Shown here piece by piece: positions 6,398-13,962 of a stretch of 20,675 bases of DNA (position 1 is the stretch's first letter; every line of letters begins with the position of its first letter). Location of the stretch: IMG/VR virus record IMGVR_UViG_3300017951_000175, positions 1 to 20,675 of that record; one strand, given 5' to 3'. The notes beneath the pieces were generated by a model, which saw only the letters and a program-made list of their open reading frames with translations, was not told where the DNA came from and did not search any database. This DNA is from a virus. Position numbers and translations under genes: made by a program.

Positions 6398-7123
6398 ATG
6401 CGTGTGATAGAAACAATAGAATACATAGGTGAAAGAGCCCAGATCGCTATGGTTGTAGGATCAGTTCCGACAGACGGGAGCGGAAACATAGAGATAATAT
6501 ATGCGAATGGACCGGCTGTGGCACTTTTTGGTTATCCGAGCCAAAAGTCAATGATTGGGTTAGACGTTAGATCTTTAATGCCTCAAAAAATAGCTCGCGA
6601 CCACAAAGGTCATGTTTCTTCTTATGTTGAAAGAGCAAACGGAGGGAAGGTTCGGACTAGCTCTATTATGGGCGCCTGGAGACAGCTAGAAGCAGTCAGG
6701 GCAGATGGAACACTTGCGGCTGTTGCGGCCAATGTTTGCGATGTAAGAAATAGCGAAGAAAGGTATTTTCTAGCTTTTTTTAAAGATAGGTCAGTTGAAG
6801 TTGAAAAACAAAAAGAGCTAGAGGCTATGATAGAAATAGCTGAAGCGGCCACAAAAGAAGCAAACGATGCAAAACTCCAAGCTCAAGAAGGATTACTTAA
6901 GCAGAAAAGACTGTCAGGTCAGATAACACTTTTAAGGCAAATATTTGGCGGGACTGTTGGTCTGATTATAATGTTAGGCATGCTGATTGTTGCACAATGG
7001 GCAACAGGGACAACAGACCCGGATGGTTTGGCAATGATTGAAAGAGTCTTGTTAGTTCTGACCGGTATTTTAGGTTCTGCAATGGCTTCAGTTTTTGATT
7101 CTAGAAACAGAGGAACAGAATAA
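6398..7123 (+). CDS. Membrane-bound PAS-domain protein
   Basis: 241 residues. Residues about 10-130 look like a PAS sensor domain: IIYANGPAVALFGY (33-46) is the typical start of a PAS core, followed by MIGLDVRSLMP (52-62), RDHKGHVSSYVE and RADGTLAAVAANV. A charged, probably coiled-coil helix (about 131-175) leads to two membrane helices (about 183-203 and 214-233) and a short polar tail. No histidine kinase, GGDEF or other output domain is present. PAS domains sense ligands, redox or light, or mediate dimerisation. A sensor anchored at its C-terminus could respond to host state or membrane condition; that is inference. It is preceded by a non-standard promoter region. Confidence 0.7.
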   Translation: MRVIETIEYIGERAQIAMVVGSVPTDGSGNIEIIYANGPAVALFGYPSQKSMIGLDVRSLMPQKIARDHKGHVSSYVERANGGKVRTSSIMGAWRQLEAVRADGTLAAVAANVCDVRNSEERYFLAFFKDRSVEVEKQKELEAMIEIAEAATKEANDAKLQAQEGLLKQKRLSGQITLLRQIFGGTVGLIIMLGMLIVAQWATGTTDPDGLAMIERVLLVLTGILGSAMASVFDSRNRGTE

Positions 7124-7159
7124 AAAAGAAACATATTTATTCTAAAGGTGGAGAACTGA

Positions 7160-8725
7160 ATGAAAACAAGAGACTTTTTAGCTGAATGGAGAAATTTTAT
7201 CAGGCAAGGAAATGTTATCCTAGAAGGGGGCAACGCTACAGCTATTGTCCGCGGACCAGACGGCAAACCTGAAAATGTTATGTGGAAAGGACGAAAAGCA
7301 CAAGCTCGCCCTATCGTATTCGACCAGCTCGTGTCCCGAAGTGATTTTACTCGTGATGTCAAAGACATGATTAGAAAAATCGACGACATCCATCGAAGAG
7401 CATTTGGAGAAGGACTATACAGTATAGAATCAAGAGATGAAATGCTCGATAGCGGATATACGTTTATGGGTTCATCTGAGTTTTTGTTTGCACCATCTTC
7501 TGATATTAGTGATGAAGAATACACAGCACACAAAAAAAAGACGGGTGACATTGACCTCCTCATCGATGAGACAAAGATTCCTTCTTTGTTTGCTCTCTTA
7601 AACGAGCTAAGTGGAAAACAATTGACCTCGACGACCAAGCTAATTGGTCATAATAAACTAACTGAAGCACAAATAAGAGGAGAACAAATTAACGCAATCT
7701 TTGAGTACAAGTCTAACGGAAGAGATTTTCTCTTTCAGATTGACTTTGTCTTTGTTCCTTTTAATGAAGAAGGAAGACCAAACGAAGAAGAGAAGTTTTT
7801 AAGAGGTAGCACATGGGAAGACATTACTGAAGGGATTAAAGGGATCGGGCACAAGCTTTTATTACAGGCACTGGGTTCCAGAATCAATACAATTCCATGG
7901 GGTTCAGCACTCATTGCAACAGGAACTAGTCGTCCCGACAAGATCCGTCTCAAGACTAAGCTTCCTAACATAACAGATATTCGTGTAGGTCTACCTGGAA
8001 TTACGCCAATTGACTTAGAACCTCTTGAACAATACGTAGATGTGAAAAAAATACCAAAATCTTTTTACGGAAAGGTTTCTAGCGAAGAAGTTGAAAGGTT
8101 CATAAATAGTCTAAATAACGATCGGGCCGCAATGCTCAATCAGATTCTTAACAAGGAAGGATTGGCACAAAATCAAACTGTTGCGCTTTTAACAACTTTT
8201 ATTGTTCACTCCCCTACAGTAGAAGATTTTCAACTTGACAGCTATTTTGACTCTTTCTCTAGTTTGATGTCATTTAGCATGGGCCGCGGATTATCAACGA
8301 GATACAAGAAAGAAGATTATCAAGTAAACGGTAAAGATGTATATCGATATCTAGAATTTGCAGAAAGAGAAGAAAAATTTAGAAAAGCTGAAGATGTCTT
8401 CGAAGCTATATTTAAAAATAGACCTACTGCAGAAGATGCGAGAGATATTGCTTCATATCTTGGGCTTTTACGCGTAATTCAGAGATACCTTTCACCTGAA
8501 GCTAAAATTGCTGCATACGACGGATTATTCTATTATTGCTATCAGGCAGAAAACTTTATGTCAGCTCATGATATTCAGGATGATTTAATTCCAAAAGAAA
8601 AGATTATAAGCGCTTATGAAAATGCTGTCCCGGAATCAAGACAATCACAAAAATATAAAAATAAAGAAGCACTAATCGGTGAGTGGATTAAAGAGTACGA
8701 AATTAGATTAGCAAACGACGCTTAA
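7160..8725 (+). CDS. Large nucleotidyltransferase-fold protein
   Basis: 521 residues, ATG at 7160 with GGTGGAG upstream. The central part has nucleotidyltransferase-superfamily features: GSSEF (104-108), TGDIDLLID with D130 and D132, and FQIDFVFV with a third carboxylate at D195. The C-terminal 300 residues are mostly helical and contain no recognised domain. The N-terminal FLAEWRNFIRQ helix resembles the opening of some phage head-associated proteins, but that is weak. This is the largest uncharacterised protein of the window; activity and target are unknown. Confidence 0.6.
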   Translation: MKTRDFLAEWRNFIRQGNVILEGGNATAIVRGPDGKPENVMWKGRKAQARPIVFDQLVSRSDFTRDVKDMIRKIDDIHRRAFGEGLYSIESRDEMLDSGYTFMGSSEFLFAPSSDISDEEYTAHKKKTGDIDLLIDETKIPSLFALLNELSGKQLTSTTKLIGHNKLTEAQIRGEQINAIFEYKSNGRDFLFQIDFVFVPFNEEGRPNEEEKFLRGSTWEDITEGIKGIGHKLLLQALGSRINTIPWGSALIATGTSRPDKIRLKTKLPNITDIRVGLPGITPIDLEPLEQYVDVKKIPKSFYGKVSSEEVERFINSLNNDRAAMLNQILNKEGLAQNQTVALLTTFIVHSPTVEDFQLDSYFDSFSSLMSFSMGRGLSTRYKKEDYQVNGKDVYRYLEFAEREEKFRKAEDVFEAIFKNRPTAEDARDIASYLGLLRVIQRYLSPEAKIAAYDGLFYYCYQAENFMSAHDIQDDLIPKEKIISAYENAVPESRQSQKYKNKEALIGEWIKEYEIRLANDA

Positions 8726-8754
8726 GTGCAAACTTTAAAACTTCCTATTATAAT
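8726..8754 (+). promoter_or_regulatory. Promoter of the GTGCAW-17-TAWAAT family
   Basis: GTGCAA at 8726-8731 starts right after the preceding stop codon; 17 nt separate it from TATAAT at 8749-8754. The AGGAGGG at 8761-8767 and GTG start at 8772 follow, so the Shine-Dalgarno sequence would be at the very 5' end of the transcript. Confidence 0.75.
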
Positions 8755-8771
8755 AAAAGTAGGAGGGAAAG

Positions 8772-9341
8772 GTGGTGCTTTCAGAGTTTAGCTTTGACAA
8801 CGCTGGTCAAAAAAATTTTCTAGATCATAGAAAAAAGACACGCAAGCAACGTTACGAAGAAAAACTTAAAAGCGCACGTTTTTTACCTATTTCGCTGGGT
8901 TGTGTTAATTTTATGCATGATGGAAATCTTGCATTTCTTATTAGATCTGCGGTCTGCTTCGGTGTAAAAGACATTCATGTCATCGGGTCTGTTCCTGAAA
9001 GAGGAGATTTAAGAAGGCTGTCTGGGTCTACGTGTGATTACATTAATATTGTTCAGCACAAGCAGCCTAGAACTTTTATTGAGTGGGCCAAAAAGAGCAA
9101 TACAAAAATCGTCGCTGCTGAGCTTTGCAAGAAATCTTCTAAGCTTAGAAACTATAAATTTGACTATAATCAAAATATCTGTATATTTACTGGGCACGAA
9201 ACGACAGGAGTCCCAGGAGATATTATTCACGTCTCCGACTGCGTTGAGATTGAAATGCCAGGCCCGGGATTTTGTCTAAATACTGCTCAAGCAGCAAATA
9301 TCGTGCTTTATGAAGCAACAAAACAATATTTGGAGAGATAA
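8772..9341 (+). CDS. SPOUT (TrmH/SpoU family) RNA 2'-O-methyltransferase
   Basis: 189 residues with the three TrmH/SpoU motifs: motif 1 MHDGNLAFLIRSAVCFGV (with N and R conserved), motif 2 IFTGHETTGVP, and motif 3 IEMPGPGFCLNTAQAANIVLY. These form the knotted S-adenosylmethionine site of enzymes that methylate ribose 2'-OH in tRNA or rRNA. The N-terminal 40 residues are basic (KKTRKQRYEEK) and may bind RNA. Start: GTG 8772 with AGGAGGG 4 nt upstream; a second GTG follows immediately at 8775. It may modify host or phage tRNA; the target cannot be inferred. Confidence 0.88.
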   Translation: MVLSEFSFDNAGQKNFLDHRKKTRKQRYEEKLKSARFLPISLGCVNFMHDGNLAFLIRSAVCFGVKDIHVIGSVPERGDLRRLSGSTCDYINIVQHKQPRTFIEWAKKSNTKIVAAELCKKSSKLRNYKFDYNQNICIFTGHETTGVPGDIIHVSDCVEIEMPGPGFCLNTAQAANIVLYEATKQYLER

Positions 9342-9578
9342 TTGAAAAAGGAAGCGATCAATCATCCCAAGCATTACGGGGGTGAAGGAAATCCATATGA
9401 GGCGATCAAAGTAATCGAAGCATGGGATTTGAATTTTAGTCTAGGAAATGTTTTAAAATACATGAGTCGAGCAGGTAAAAAGTCTGATAATCCGTTAGAA
9501 GATCTTAAAAAAGCTGCTTGGTATCTTAATAGAGAAATAGAAAGAATTCAGGAGGCATCAAAGTATGATTTTAAGTAG
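9342..9578 (+). CDS. DUF3310 family protein
   Basis: 78 residues. The sequence INHPKHYGG...YEAIKVIEAWDLNFSLGNVLKYMSRAGKK...EDLKKAAWYLNREI follows the DUF3310 pattern, a small helical phage family sometimes annotated as a nucleotide kinase without firm evidence. The start is TTG 9342, directly after the TAA of the methyltransferase gene, with GGAGAG 6 nt upstream; no in-frame ATG lies before the conserved HPKHY. Its last 14 nt overlap the next gene. Confidence 0.85.
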   Translation: MKKEAINHPKHYGGEGNPYEAIKVIEAWDLNFSLGNVLKYMSRAGKKSDNPLEDLKKAAWYLNREIERIQEASKYDFK

Positions 9579-9765
9579 CCTCTTTGTAATTTTTGTCTTT
9601 GGATTTGACCAACCAAAACCTCCTACAGGATGTGTGATTGATAGATGTGACAAGGAAGTTTGTGTCGTTGAAACTCCTGAAGGCTGGGTTGAAGTTGATA
9701 AAAAACATGATTATTTCGAAGGAAAAGAAATAACATGCCCGTTGTGGCTAATCGAGCCCACCTAA
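9565..9765 (+). CDS. Small exported or membrane-associated protein, 66 aa
   Basis: ATG 9565 follows AGGAGG and overlaps the DUF3310 gene by 14 nt. The N-terminus MILSSLFVIFVFGF is a short hydrophobic segment, either a signal peptide or membrane anchor. The rest contains four cysteines (in GCVIDRC, EVCVVE and ITCPLW) that could form disulfides outside the cytoplasm. No family was recognised. Confidence 0.55.
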   Translation: MILSSLFVIFVFGFDQPKPPTGCVIDRCDKEVCVVETPEGWVEVDKKHDYFEGKEITCPLWLIEPT

Positions 9766-9783
9766 AAACAAGGAGAGTGAAGC

Positions 9784-9972
9784 ATGACAAAAGCAGAAAT
9801 TGCTAGACTTCTCGCAATGATTGCACATGAAGATGGAGATCCGGATACTTTTAACTTTGTTTTGAATAGAATTTTTGGAGCATTTCAAGGAAGAGATGCG
9901 AGCAAGTGGTATAACTGTGCTCATTGTGATGCAGGTTATTCAGATCAAGAATGTACGTGCGGGAATGCTTAA
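9784..9972 (+). CDS. Small protein with C-terminal Cys cluster, 62 aa
   Basis: ATG 9784 with AAGGAG upstream. The N-terminal 35 residues are helical (KAEIARLLAMIAHE); the C-terminus has CAHC (C45, C48) and CTC (C57, C59), a likely zinc site. No family was recognised. It is one of several tiny Cys-rich genes in the window. Confidence 0.55.
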   Translation: MTKAEIARLLAMIAHEDGDPDTFNFVLNRIFGAFQGRDASKWYNCAHCDAGYSDQECTCGNA

Positions 9973-9991
9973 GTCCAATTTAGGAGGATAC

Positions 9992-10102
9992 ATGCGTCCA
10001 GCATTTAAAAAAAAGAAATATCGTCACCCATCAAAGAAAAGAAAGATGAAGAAGCGAATTGTTGGAATAAGGAGAACGAAGAATGAGCTACTTTTTTGTT
10101 GA
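9992..10102 (+). CDS. Highly basic peptide, 36 aa
   Basis: ATG 9992 preceded by a strong TAGGAGGA. Nearly half of the residues are Lys or Arg, concentrated in the first 28 (KKKKYRH, KKRKMKKR), followed by a short hydrophobic end (ELLFC). It could bind nucleic acid, as basic phage peptides do. The frame extends upstream, but the strong ribosome-binding site identifies this start. Its last 20 nt overlap the exonuclease gene in another frame and include the RBS/start cassette copy 2. Confidence 0.5.
   Translation: MRPAFKKKKYRHPSKKRKMKKRIVGIRRTKNELLFC
10071..10086 (+). repeat. RBS/start cassette GGAGAACGAAGAATGA, copy 2
   Basis: Identical to copies at 6115-6130 and 13747-13762. Here it lies inside the basic-peptide gene and is read in a different frame than in copy 1, so the match is at the nucleotide level, not due to a shared peptide end. 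It serves the ATG at 10083. Confidence 0.7.
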
Positions 10103-10619
10103 TGTAGAAGCAGACGGACCTTGCCCGGGAATCTATTCAATGATCAGTTTCGGTGCAGTCAAGTTTGACGATAACCTTCAGACAACTTTTTATGGAAAGA
10201 CGAGGCCGATTACAAATAATTACAAGTTAGAAGCTCTCCAGATTTCATGTCCGGATAGAGCAACTCATATCGGATACGACAATCCGTTTACAGTGATGAA
10301 AGCTTTTAATCAGTGGGTTCTTGATAACAATACCGGTTCTCGTCCTATTTTCATGTCTGATAATCCTGCATTTGACTGGCAGTGGATTAACTATTATTTT
10401 CATCTGACAGTCGGAAGCAATCCCTTTGGGTACTCAGCACGCCGAATCGGAGATGTCTATTGCGGAGCAATGGGGAATATGCGTGCGAAATGGAAACATC
10501 TTCGTAAAACACCTCACGATCACAATCCTGTTAATGATGCGAAGGGCAATGCTGAAGCTTTTCGAGTCATGCAGGATCTTATGAGAGAAGTTAAAGAACT
10601 TCGAAAAAACAACATGTAA
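10083..10619 (+). CDS. DEDDh 3'-5' exonuclease (RNase H fold)
   Basis: 178 residues. Exo I is FVDVEADGP (D7, E9), Exo II is the SDNPAFDW segment (D98), and Exo III is HNPVND (H147, D152), giving a DEDDh set as in DnaQ/RNase T and Rv2179c-like enzymes. It shares little sequence with the exonuclease at 307-885 beyond these motifs, so the two are probably not recent duplicates. It likely trims 3' ends of RNA or DNA. The start is ATG 10083 with GGAGAACGAAG before it. Confidence 0.82.
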   Translation: MSYFFVDVEADGPCPGIYSMISFGAVKFDDNLQTTFYGKTRPITNNYKLEALQISCPDRATHIGYDNPFTVMKAFNQWVLDNNTGSRPIFMSDNPAFDWQWINYYFHLTVGSNPFGYSARRIGDVYCGAMGNMRAKWKHLRKTPHDHNPVNDAKGNAEAFRVMQDLMREVKELRKNNM

Positions 10620-10627
10620 ATATTTGT

Positions 10628-10656
10628 GTGTAAATTTTATAACACTAAAGTAAAAT
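10628..10656 (+). promoter_or_regulatory. Promoter upstream of the topoisomerase large subunit
   Basis: GTGTAA at 10628-10633, 17 nt, and TAAAAT at 10651-10656. The -35 hexamer has T for C at its fourth base, the rest of the architecture is unchanged. AAGGA at 10678-10682 and the ATG at 10686 follow, leaving about a 23-nt leader. Confidence 0.6.
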
Positions 10657-10685
10657 ATAGTTGTACTTTCATGAACTAAGGAATT

Positions 10686-12572
10686 ATGTCTGATTTACTC
10701 AAATACAAAAAGCTGACTGACATCGAGCATGTTTTGCTCCGGCCAGGAATGTACGTGGGTTCTATCAAGCATAGGACTGACGATATTTCTATTTATGATG
10801 AAGGCAGATTTAAGACAGAAAGCATTACTTACAATCCTGCTTTTCTAAAGATTTTTGATGAGATTGTATCCAACTCTGTCGACGAACATCGCCGTCACCC
10901 TAAAAAACTAAACGAGCTCAACGTCTTAGTTAATCCTGACAAAGGTGCAATTCTGGTAAAAGACAATGGCGGAATTATTGTTGATAAGCATCCGGAACAC
11001 AACGAGTGGATTCCAGAGCTTATTTTCAGTAATCTTAAAGCCGGGTCAAACTTTGACGATTCTGAAGAGCGTCTAGTTGCTGGGACAAATGGTGTGGGTT
11101 CGACGCTTACAAATATCTTTTCAAGAGTATTTCGTGTAAAGACTTGTGACGGTAAGAAAGAATTCTCTCAAAAGTTTGTCGACAATATGACAGACCGAGA
11201 AGAACCAGAAGTTGTAAAGGCAAAGTCTCGTAAGGGATACACAGAAATTGCTTTTATGCCTGACTTTGAACGCTTCGAGATGGAGACAATTGACGAAGAC
11301 CACATGATGATGCTTCAAAAGCGTGTCATCGATCTTGCTGCTTGTAATCCTAAACTGAAAGTAACATTCAATAACGAAGATCACTCTTTTAAATCTTTTG
11401 AAGAGTATTGCAAACTCTATGCAGAAGACGTCATCTATGTCGAAGGCGACCGTTGGAAGATTGGAATCGCTCCTTCAAATGGTTCTATGCAGCAAGTAAG
11501 TTTTGTCAACTCAGTCGAAACTTCAGACGGCGGAACACATGTCGATTACATTGCCAACCAGATTGTAGTTCACTTACGAGAACTGATTAAGAAGAAGCAT
11601 AAAATCGACGTAAGACCTCAAGAAATCAAGAATCACATGTTCTTGTTTGTTCAGGCCGATATTGTTAATCCTATCTTTTCTTCTCAGACAAAAGAAAAGC
11701 TTATTACTGAACATAAGCAGTTTGGTTCGTCTTTTGAGTTTGCTCCTGCAACAATCAAGAAGATTGCAGCTTCCGAAATTGTAGAAAGAATTCTTGACTG
11801 GGCGCAACAGAAAGCTATTGCTGAAGAAAAGAAAGAGCTTCGAAAGCTCAACAGGACTTTGGACAAAGCTAAAATTCTTAAGCTGATTGATGCAAAAGCT
11901 CGAACACGTCGTCAAGACTGCACTTTGGCAATCTTCGAGGGTGACTCTGCATCTTCTGCTTTCCGAAAGTATCGGAATCCAAAAACACAAGGCGCTTTCC
12001 CACTACGAGGAAAGTTTATTAACGTCTCTGGTTTGAGCCCACTAAAAGTTGTTAAGAACAAAGAGGTTACTTCTCTGCTCGGTGCAATCGGTCTTAAACT
12101 AGGGGAAGAAGCAAAAAATCTGCGCTATGGAAAAGTGCTCATCTATTCAGATGCTGACCCAGATGGTGATTCAATTGCAGGACTTCTCATCAACTTCTTT
12201 GGACGATACTGGCCAGAGATGTTCGAACAAGAAATGATTTGCCGAGTAGTTACTCCAATTGTTGTTGCAAAGAAAGGAAAGCAGAAAAAATCATTCTATA
12301 CAAATGAAGAATTTGAAGATTGGGTTTCTGATCGCAGCAAAATTAAAGGCTGGGAAATCGAATACAAGAAGGGTCTTGCGGCGCTCGAAGACGAAGAATA
12401 CAAAGAGATTATTCAAGATCCAAAGATGTTTGTAATTGAGAAAGGTGACCATTTTCATGCAACACTGAATCACTGGTTCTCAAAGAATCCAATGCACAGA
12501 AAAATGAAAATTCTTGGTCGCGATCTCAGTGACGAAGAAGTAGATGAAACTAACGATGAAGAGGATGAATAA
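10686..12572 (+). CDS. Type II DNA topoisomerase, large subunit (T4 gp39/gp60-like)
   Basis: 628 residues. The GHKL ATPase is visible at the N-terminus: DEIVSNSVDE (58-67; E59, N63), a G1 box VKDNGGI (91-97), and the ATP lid/G2 region AGSNFDD...GTNGVGSTLTNIFS (119-146). The transducer segment contains QTKEKL (334-339). TOPRIM motifs follow: FEGDSA (E418) and SDADPDGD (D489, D491, D493), which bind Mg2+ for DNA cleavage together with the medium subunit. Unlike T4 itself, ATPase and TOPRIM parts are in one uninterrupted gene. The G1 box is unusual: DNGGIIV in place of DNGRGIP. The acidic C-terminus (SDEEVDETNDEEDE) is followed by a TAATG overlap with the next gene. Confidence 0.93.
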   Translation: MSDLLKYKKLTDIEHVLLRPGMYVGSIKHRTDDISIYDEGRFKTESITYNPAFLKIFDEIVSNSVDEHRRHPKKLNELNVLVNPDKGAILVKDNGGIIVDKHPEHNEWIPELIFSNLKAGSNFDDSEERLVAGTNGVGSTLTNIFSRVFRVKTCDGKKEFSQKFVDNMTDREEPEVVKAKSRKGYTEIAFMPDFERFEMETIDEDHMMMLQKRVIDLAACNPKLKVTFNNEDHSFKSFEEYCKLYAEDVIYVEGDRWKIGIAPSNGSMQQVSFVNSVETSDGGTHVDYIANQIVVHLRELIKKKHKIDVRPQEIKNHMFLFVQADIVNPIFSSQTKEKLITEHKQFGSSFEFAPATIKKIAASEIVERILDWAQQKAIAEEKKELRKLNRTLDKAKILKLIDAKARTRRQDCTLAIFEGDSASSAFRKYRNPKTQGAFPLRGKFINVSGLSPLKVVKNKEVTSLLGAIGLKLGEEAKNLRYGKVLIYSDADPDGDSIAGLLINFFGRYWPEMFEQEMICRVVTPIVVAKKGKQKKSFYTNEEFEDWVSDRSKIKGWEIEYKKGLAALEDEEYKEIIQDPKMFVIEKGDHFHATLNHWFSKNPMHRKMKILGRDLSDEEVDETNDEEDE

Positions 12573-12868
12573 TGGGAAGTAGAATTCCTGCAAAAGGACA
12601 GACAAAGTTTGATGAAGTAGTTGTAACTTTCAAAAGAGAGCGAGACGGAACATATACAAAACAGACAAAACGCGTGACACGCGATCGTCAGAGTAGTTCT
12701 GTAAAATATTACAAAAAGGATAATCCAATCCTTGAAGATGGACCTTATGTTGCTGTAAAGAACGGAGACGATTATGATGAAATCATGACGTTTGAAGGGA
12801 TTAACGGTGAAACTGTGACAATGTATTTTAAAAAGCTTGAGGCAGTAGAAAGTGAAACAAGAACTTGA
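12572..12868 (+). CDS. Hypothetical protein, 98 aa
   Basis: ATG 12572 shares a base with the topoisomerase stop (TAATG), suggesting translational coupling. The protein is charged, with a basic N-terminal half (FKRERDGTYTKQTKRVTRDR) and strand-like segments (DGPYVAVKNG, ETVTMYFKKL). No family was recognised. Its 3' end overlaps the next gene by 17 nt. Being coupled to the topoisomerase is the only functional hint. Confidence 0.55.
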   Translation: MGSRIPAKGQTKFDEVVVTFKRERDGTYTKQTKRVTRDRQSSSVKYYKKDNPILEDGPYVAVKNGDDYDEIMTFEGINGETVTMYFKKLEAVESETRT

Positions 12869-13400
12869 TGAAAGGCTAGTAAAGTCTTTTCCTTTGCTCT
12901 ATTCAGACAGAGGAGGAGACATGCGATCCACGCTGATGTGCTGGGGTTTTGCATGCGGTGATGGATGGTTTCAGATTATTTGGGATCTTAGCGAAAAAAT
13001 TGAAGCAATTATCGAACAGTATGTAAAAGACAATCCTGATCTAGAATGTAGTCACTGTAATCATATCAAATCAAAACATTTTGGGTCTGCAACAAAAAAT
13101 CCTGGAAAGTGTTTAGCAATCTTTGCAGATCCTTTTTCCAAAGAAGAACCTCCTGGAAATTATTTGTCATGTTTTTGTGATTCATATAAAGCTTCTTATC
13201 CTCGAGCAGCGCAAGTAAAAGAAAAATATGGAGGTCTTAGATTTTATATGACTTTGATAAACGATGAAATTGAATCTTTGATTGCAGATGCTACAGAGCT
13301 TTCTTACAAAACTTGCGAATCTTGTGGTAAACCTGGAGAAGTTAGAAAAGGAAGATGGATAAGAACAGAATGTGATGAGTGTCATGAAAGTAGAGGATAG
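12852..13400 (+). CDS. Conserved phage zinc-binding protein with inserted Cys module
   Basis: 182 residues. The start MKQELDERLVKSFPLLY...MCWGFACGDGW (1-39), VKEKYGGLRFY (122-132) and C-terminal CESCG...CDEC (C155, C158, C174, C177) recall a family of uncharacterised proteins common in phages and prophages. Between these blocks, residues about 61-112 carry a further CSHC...HF...C...CFC cysteine/histidine cluster that looks like an inserted zinc module. The function of the family is unknown. The start is GTG 12852, within the preceding gene; the Shine-Dalgarno sequence is weak. Confidence 0.65.
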   Translation: MKQELDERLVKSFPLLYSDRGGDMRSTLMCWGFACGDGWFQIIWDLSEKIEAIIEQYVKDNPDLECSHCNHIKSKHFGSATKNPGKCLAIFADPFSKEEPPGNYLSCFCDSYKASYPRAAQVKEKYGGLRFYMTLINDEIESLIADATELSYKTCESCGKPGEVRKGRWIRTECDECHESRG

Positions 13401-13431
13401 ATTGACAATATCTTTTGAGGAACGTAAAGAA

Positions 13432-13746
13432 ATGAACAGGGCAGAAAAGTGCTGGAACTGGATGAACAAACACATGTACGTAACAGTATTTGTTCTTTCA
13501 CTAGTTACAGACTTTTGGGCAAACTGGTATGGCTATGCAATTGTTCATGACTGGATTGTTTTGCAGGCTTTTCTGGGAATGGCTCTTCCCTTTTTGAACC
13601 TCCCAAGCGTGTTATTTTTTATTGATAAAAAAGATTTAAACGTTCGTTTAAAGTTGTGTGCGGTCACAGCACTGGCTATGTCAATGGGTTCAACTTTAAT
13701 GTTGCTAATGGTTCGCGCTGGCATTGGTGTCGGAAAAACTTTATAA
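13432..13746 (+). CDS. Small multi-pass membrane protein, 104 aa
   Basis: Three hydrophobic segments are visible: VTVFVLSLVTDFWANW, WIVLQAFLGMALPFLNLPSVLFF and LCAVTALAMSMGSTLMLLMV. ATG 13432 is chosen because GAGG lies upstream (13417-13420); in-frame ATGs at 13372, 13375 and 13384 would add up to 20 polar residues and overlap the previous gene without a clear ribosome-binding site. No family was recognised and no holin signature (small size with charged C-terminal tail) is evident. Confidence 0.6.
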   Translation: MNRAEKCWNWMNKHMYVTVFVLSLVTDFWANWYGYAIVHDWIVLQAFLGMALPFLNLPSVLFFIDKKDLNVRLKLCAVTALAMSMGSTLMLLMVRAGIGVGKTL

Positions 13747-13762
13747 GGAGAACGAAGAATGA
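13747..13762 (+). repeat. RBS/start cassette GGAGAACGAAGAATGA, copy 3
   Basis: Identical to the copies at 6115-6130 and 10071-10086. Here it is intergenic, starting directly after the TAA of the membrane protein, and serves the ATG at 13759. Confidence 0.7.
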
Positions 13763-13962
13763 AAGTCAAATCTATCAAATCTATCTACCTTTCCGAAAAA
13801 GAACTCAAAGCCGCGATCTGCAAATGGCTCTACGCTCACGGACGTATTGACTTGGCAAAACACTTGGAAAGCAATCTATGCGAATTTGATTGGTCCCATC
13901 AAGATGACGGTGTCTATCTTGCTGTCGATATAGATGGACAGTTTGAGGAGAACAAAAAATGA
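13759..13962 (+). CDS. Small hypothetical protein, 67 aa
   Basis: ATG 13759 after GGAGAACGAAG. A helical N-terminus (EKELKAAICKWLYAHGRIDLAKHLE) is followed by a strand-rich end (DDGVYLAVDIDG). No family was recognised. Its stop overlaps the next ATG (ATGA), so it is coupled to the oxygenase gene. Confidence 0.6.
   Translation: MKVKSIKSIYLSEKELKAAICKWLYAHGRIDLAKHLESNLCEFDWSHQDDGVYLAVDIDGQFEENKK

Noticed and set aside
6919-7638. Minus-strand open frame of 239 codons across the PAS and nucleotidyltransferase genes
   Set aside because: It spans two good + strand genes with ribosome-binding sites and shows no domain, so it was treated as a shadow.
11574-11990. Minus-strand open frame of 138 codons inside the topoisomerase large subunit
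   Set aside because: Opposite a well conserved coding region; Cys/Ser/Phe-rich composition typical of an antisense shadow.
10686-12572. Possible intron or T4 gene 60-type bypass in the topoisomerase large subunit
   Set aside because: The frame is continuous from ATPase to TOPRIM with no gap in motif order, so no interruption is needed.
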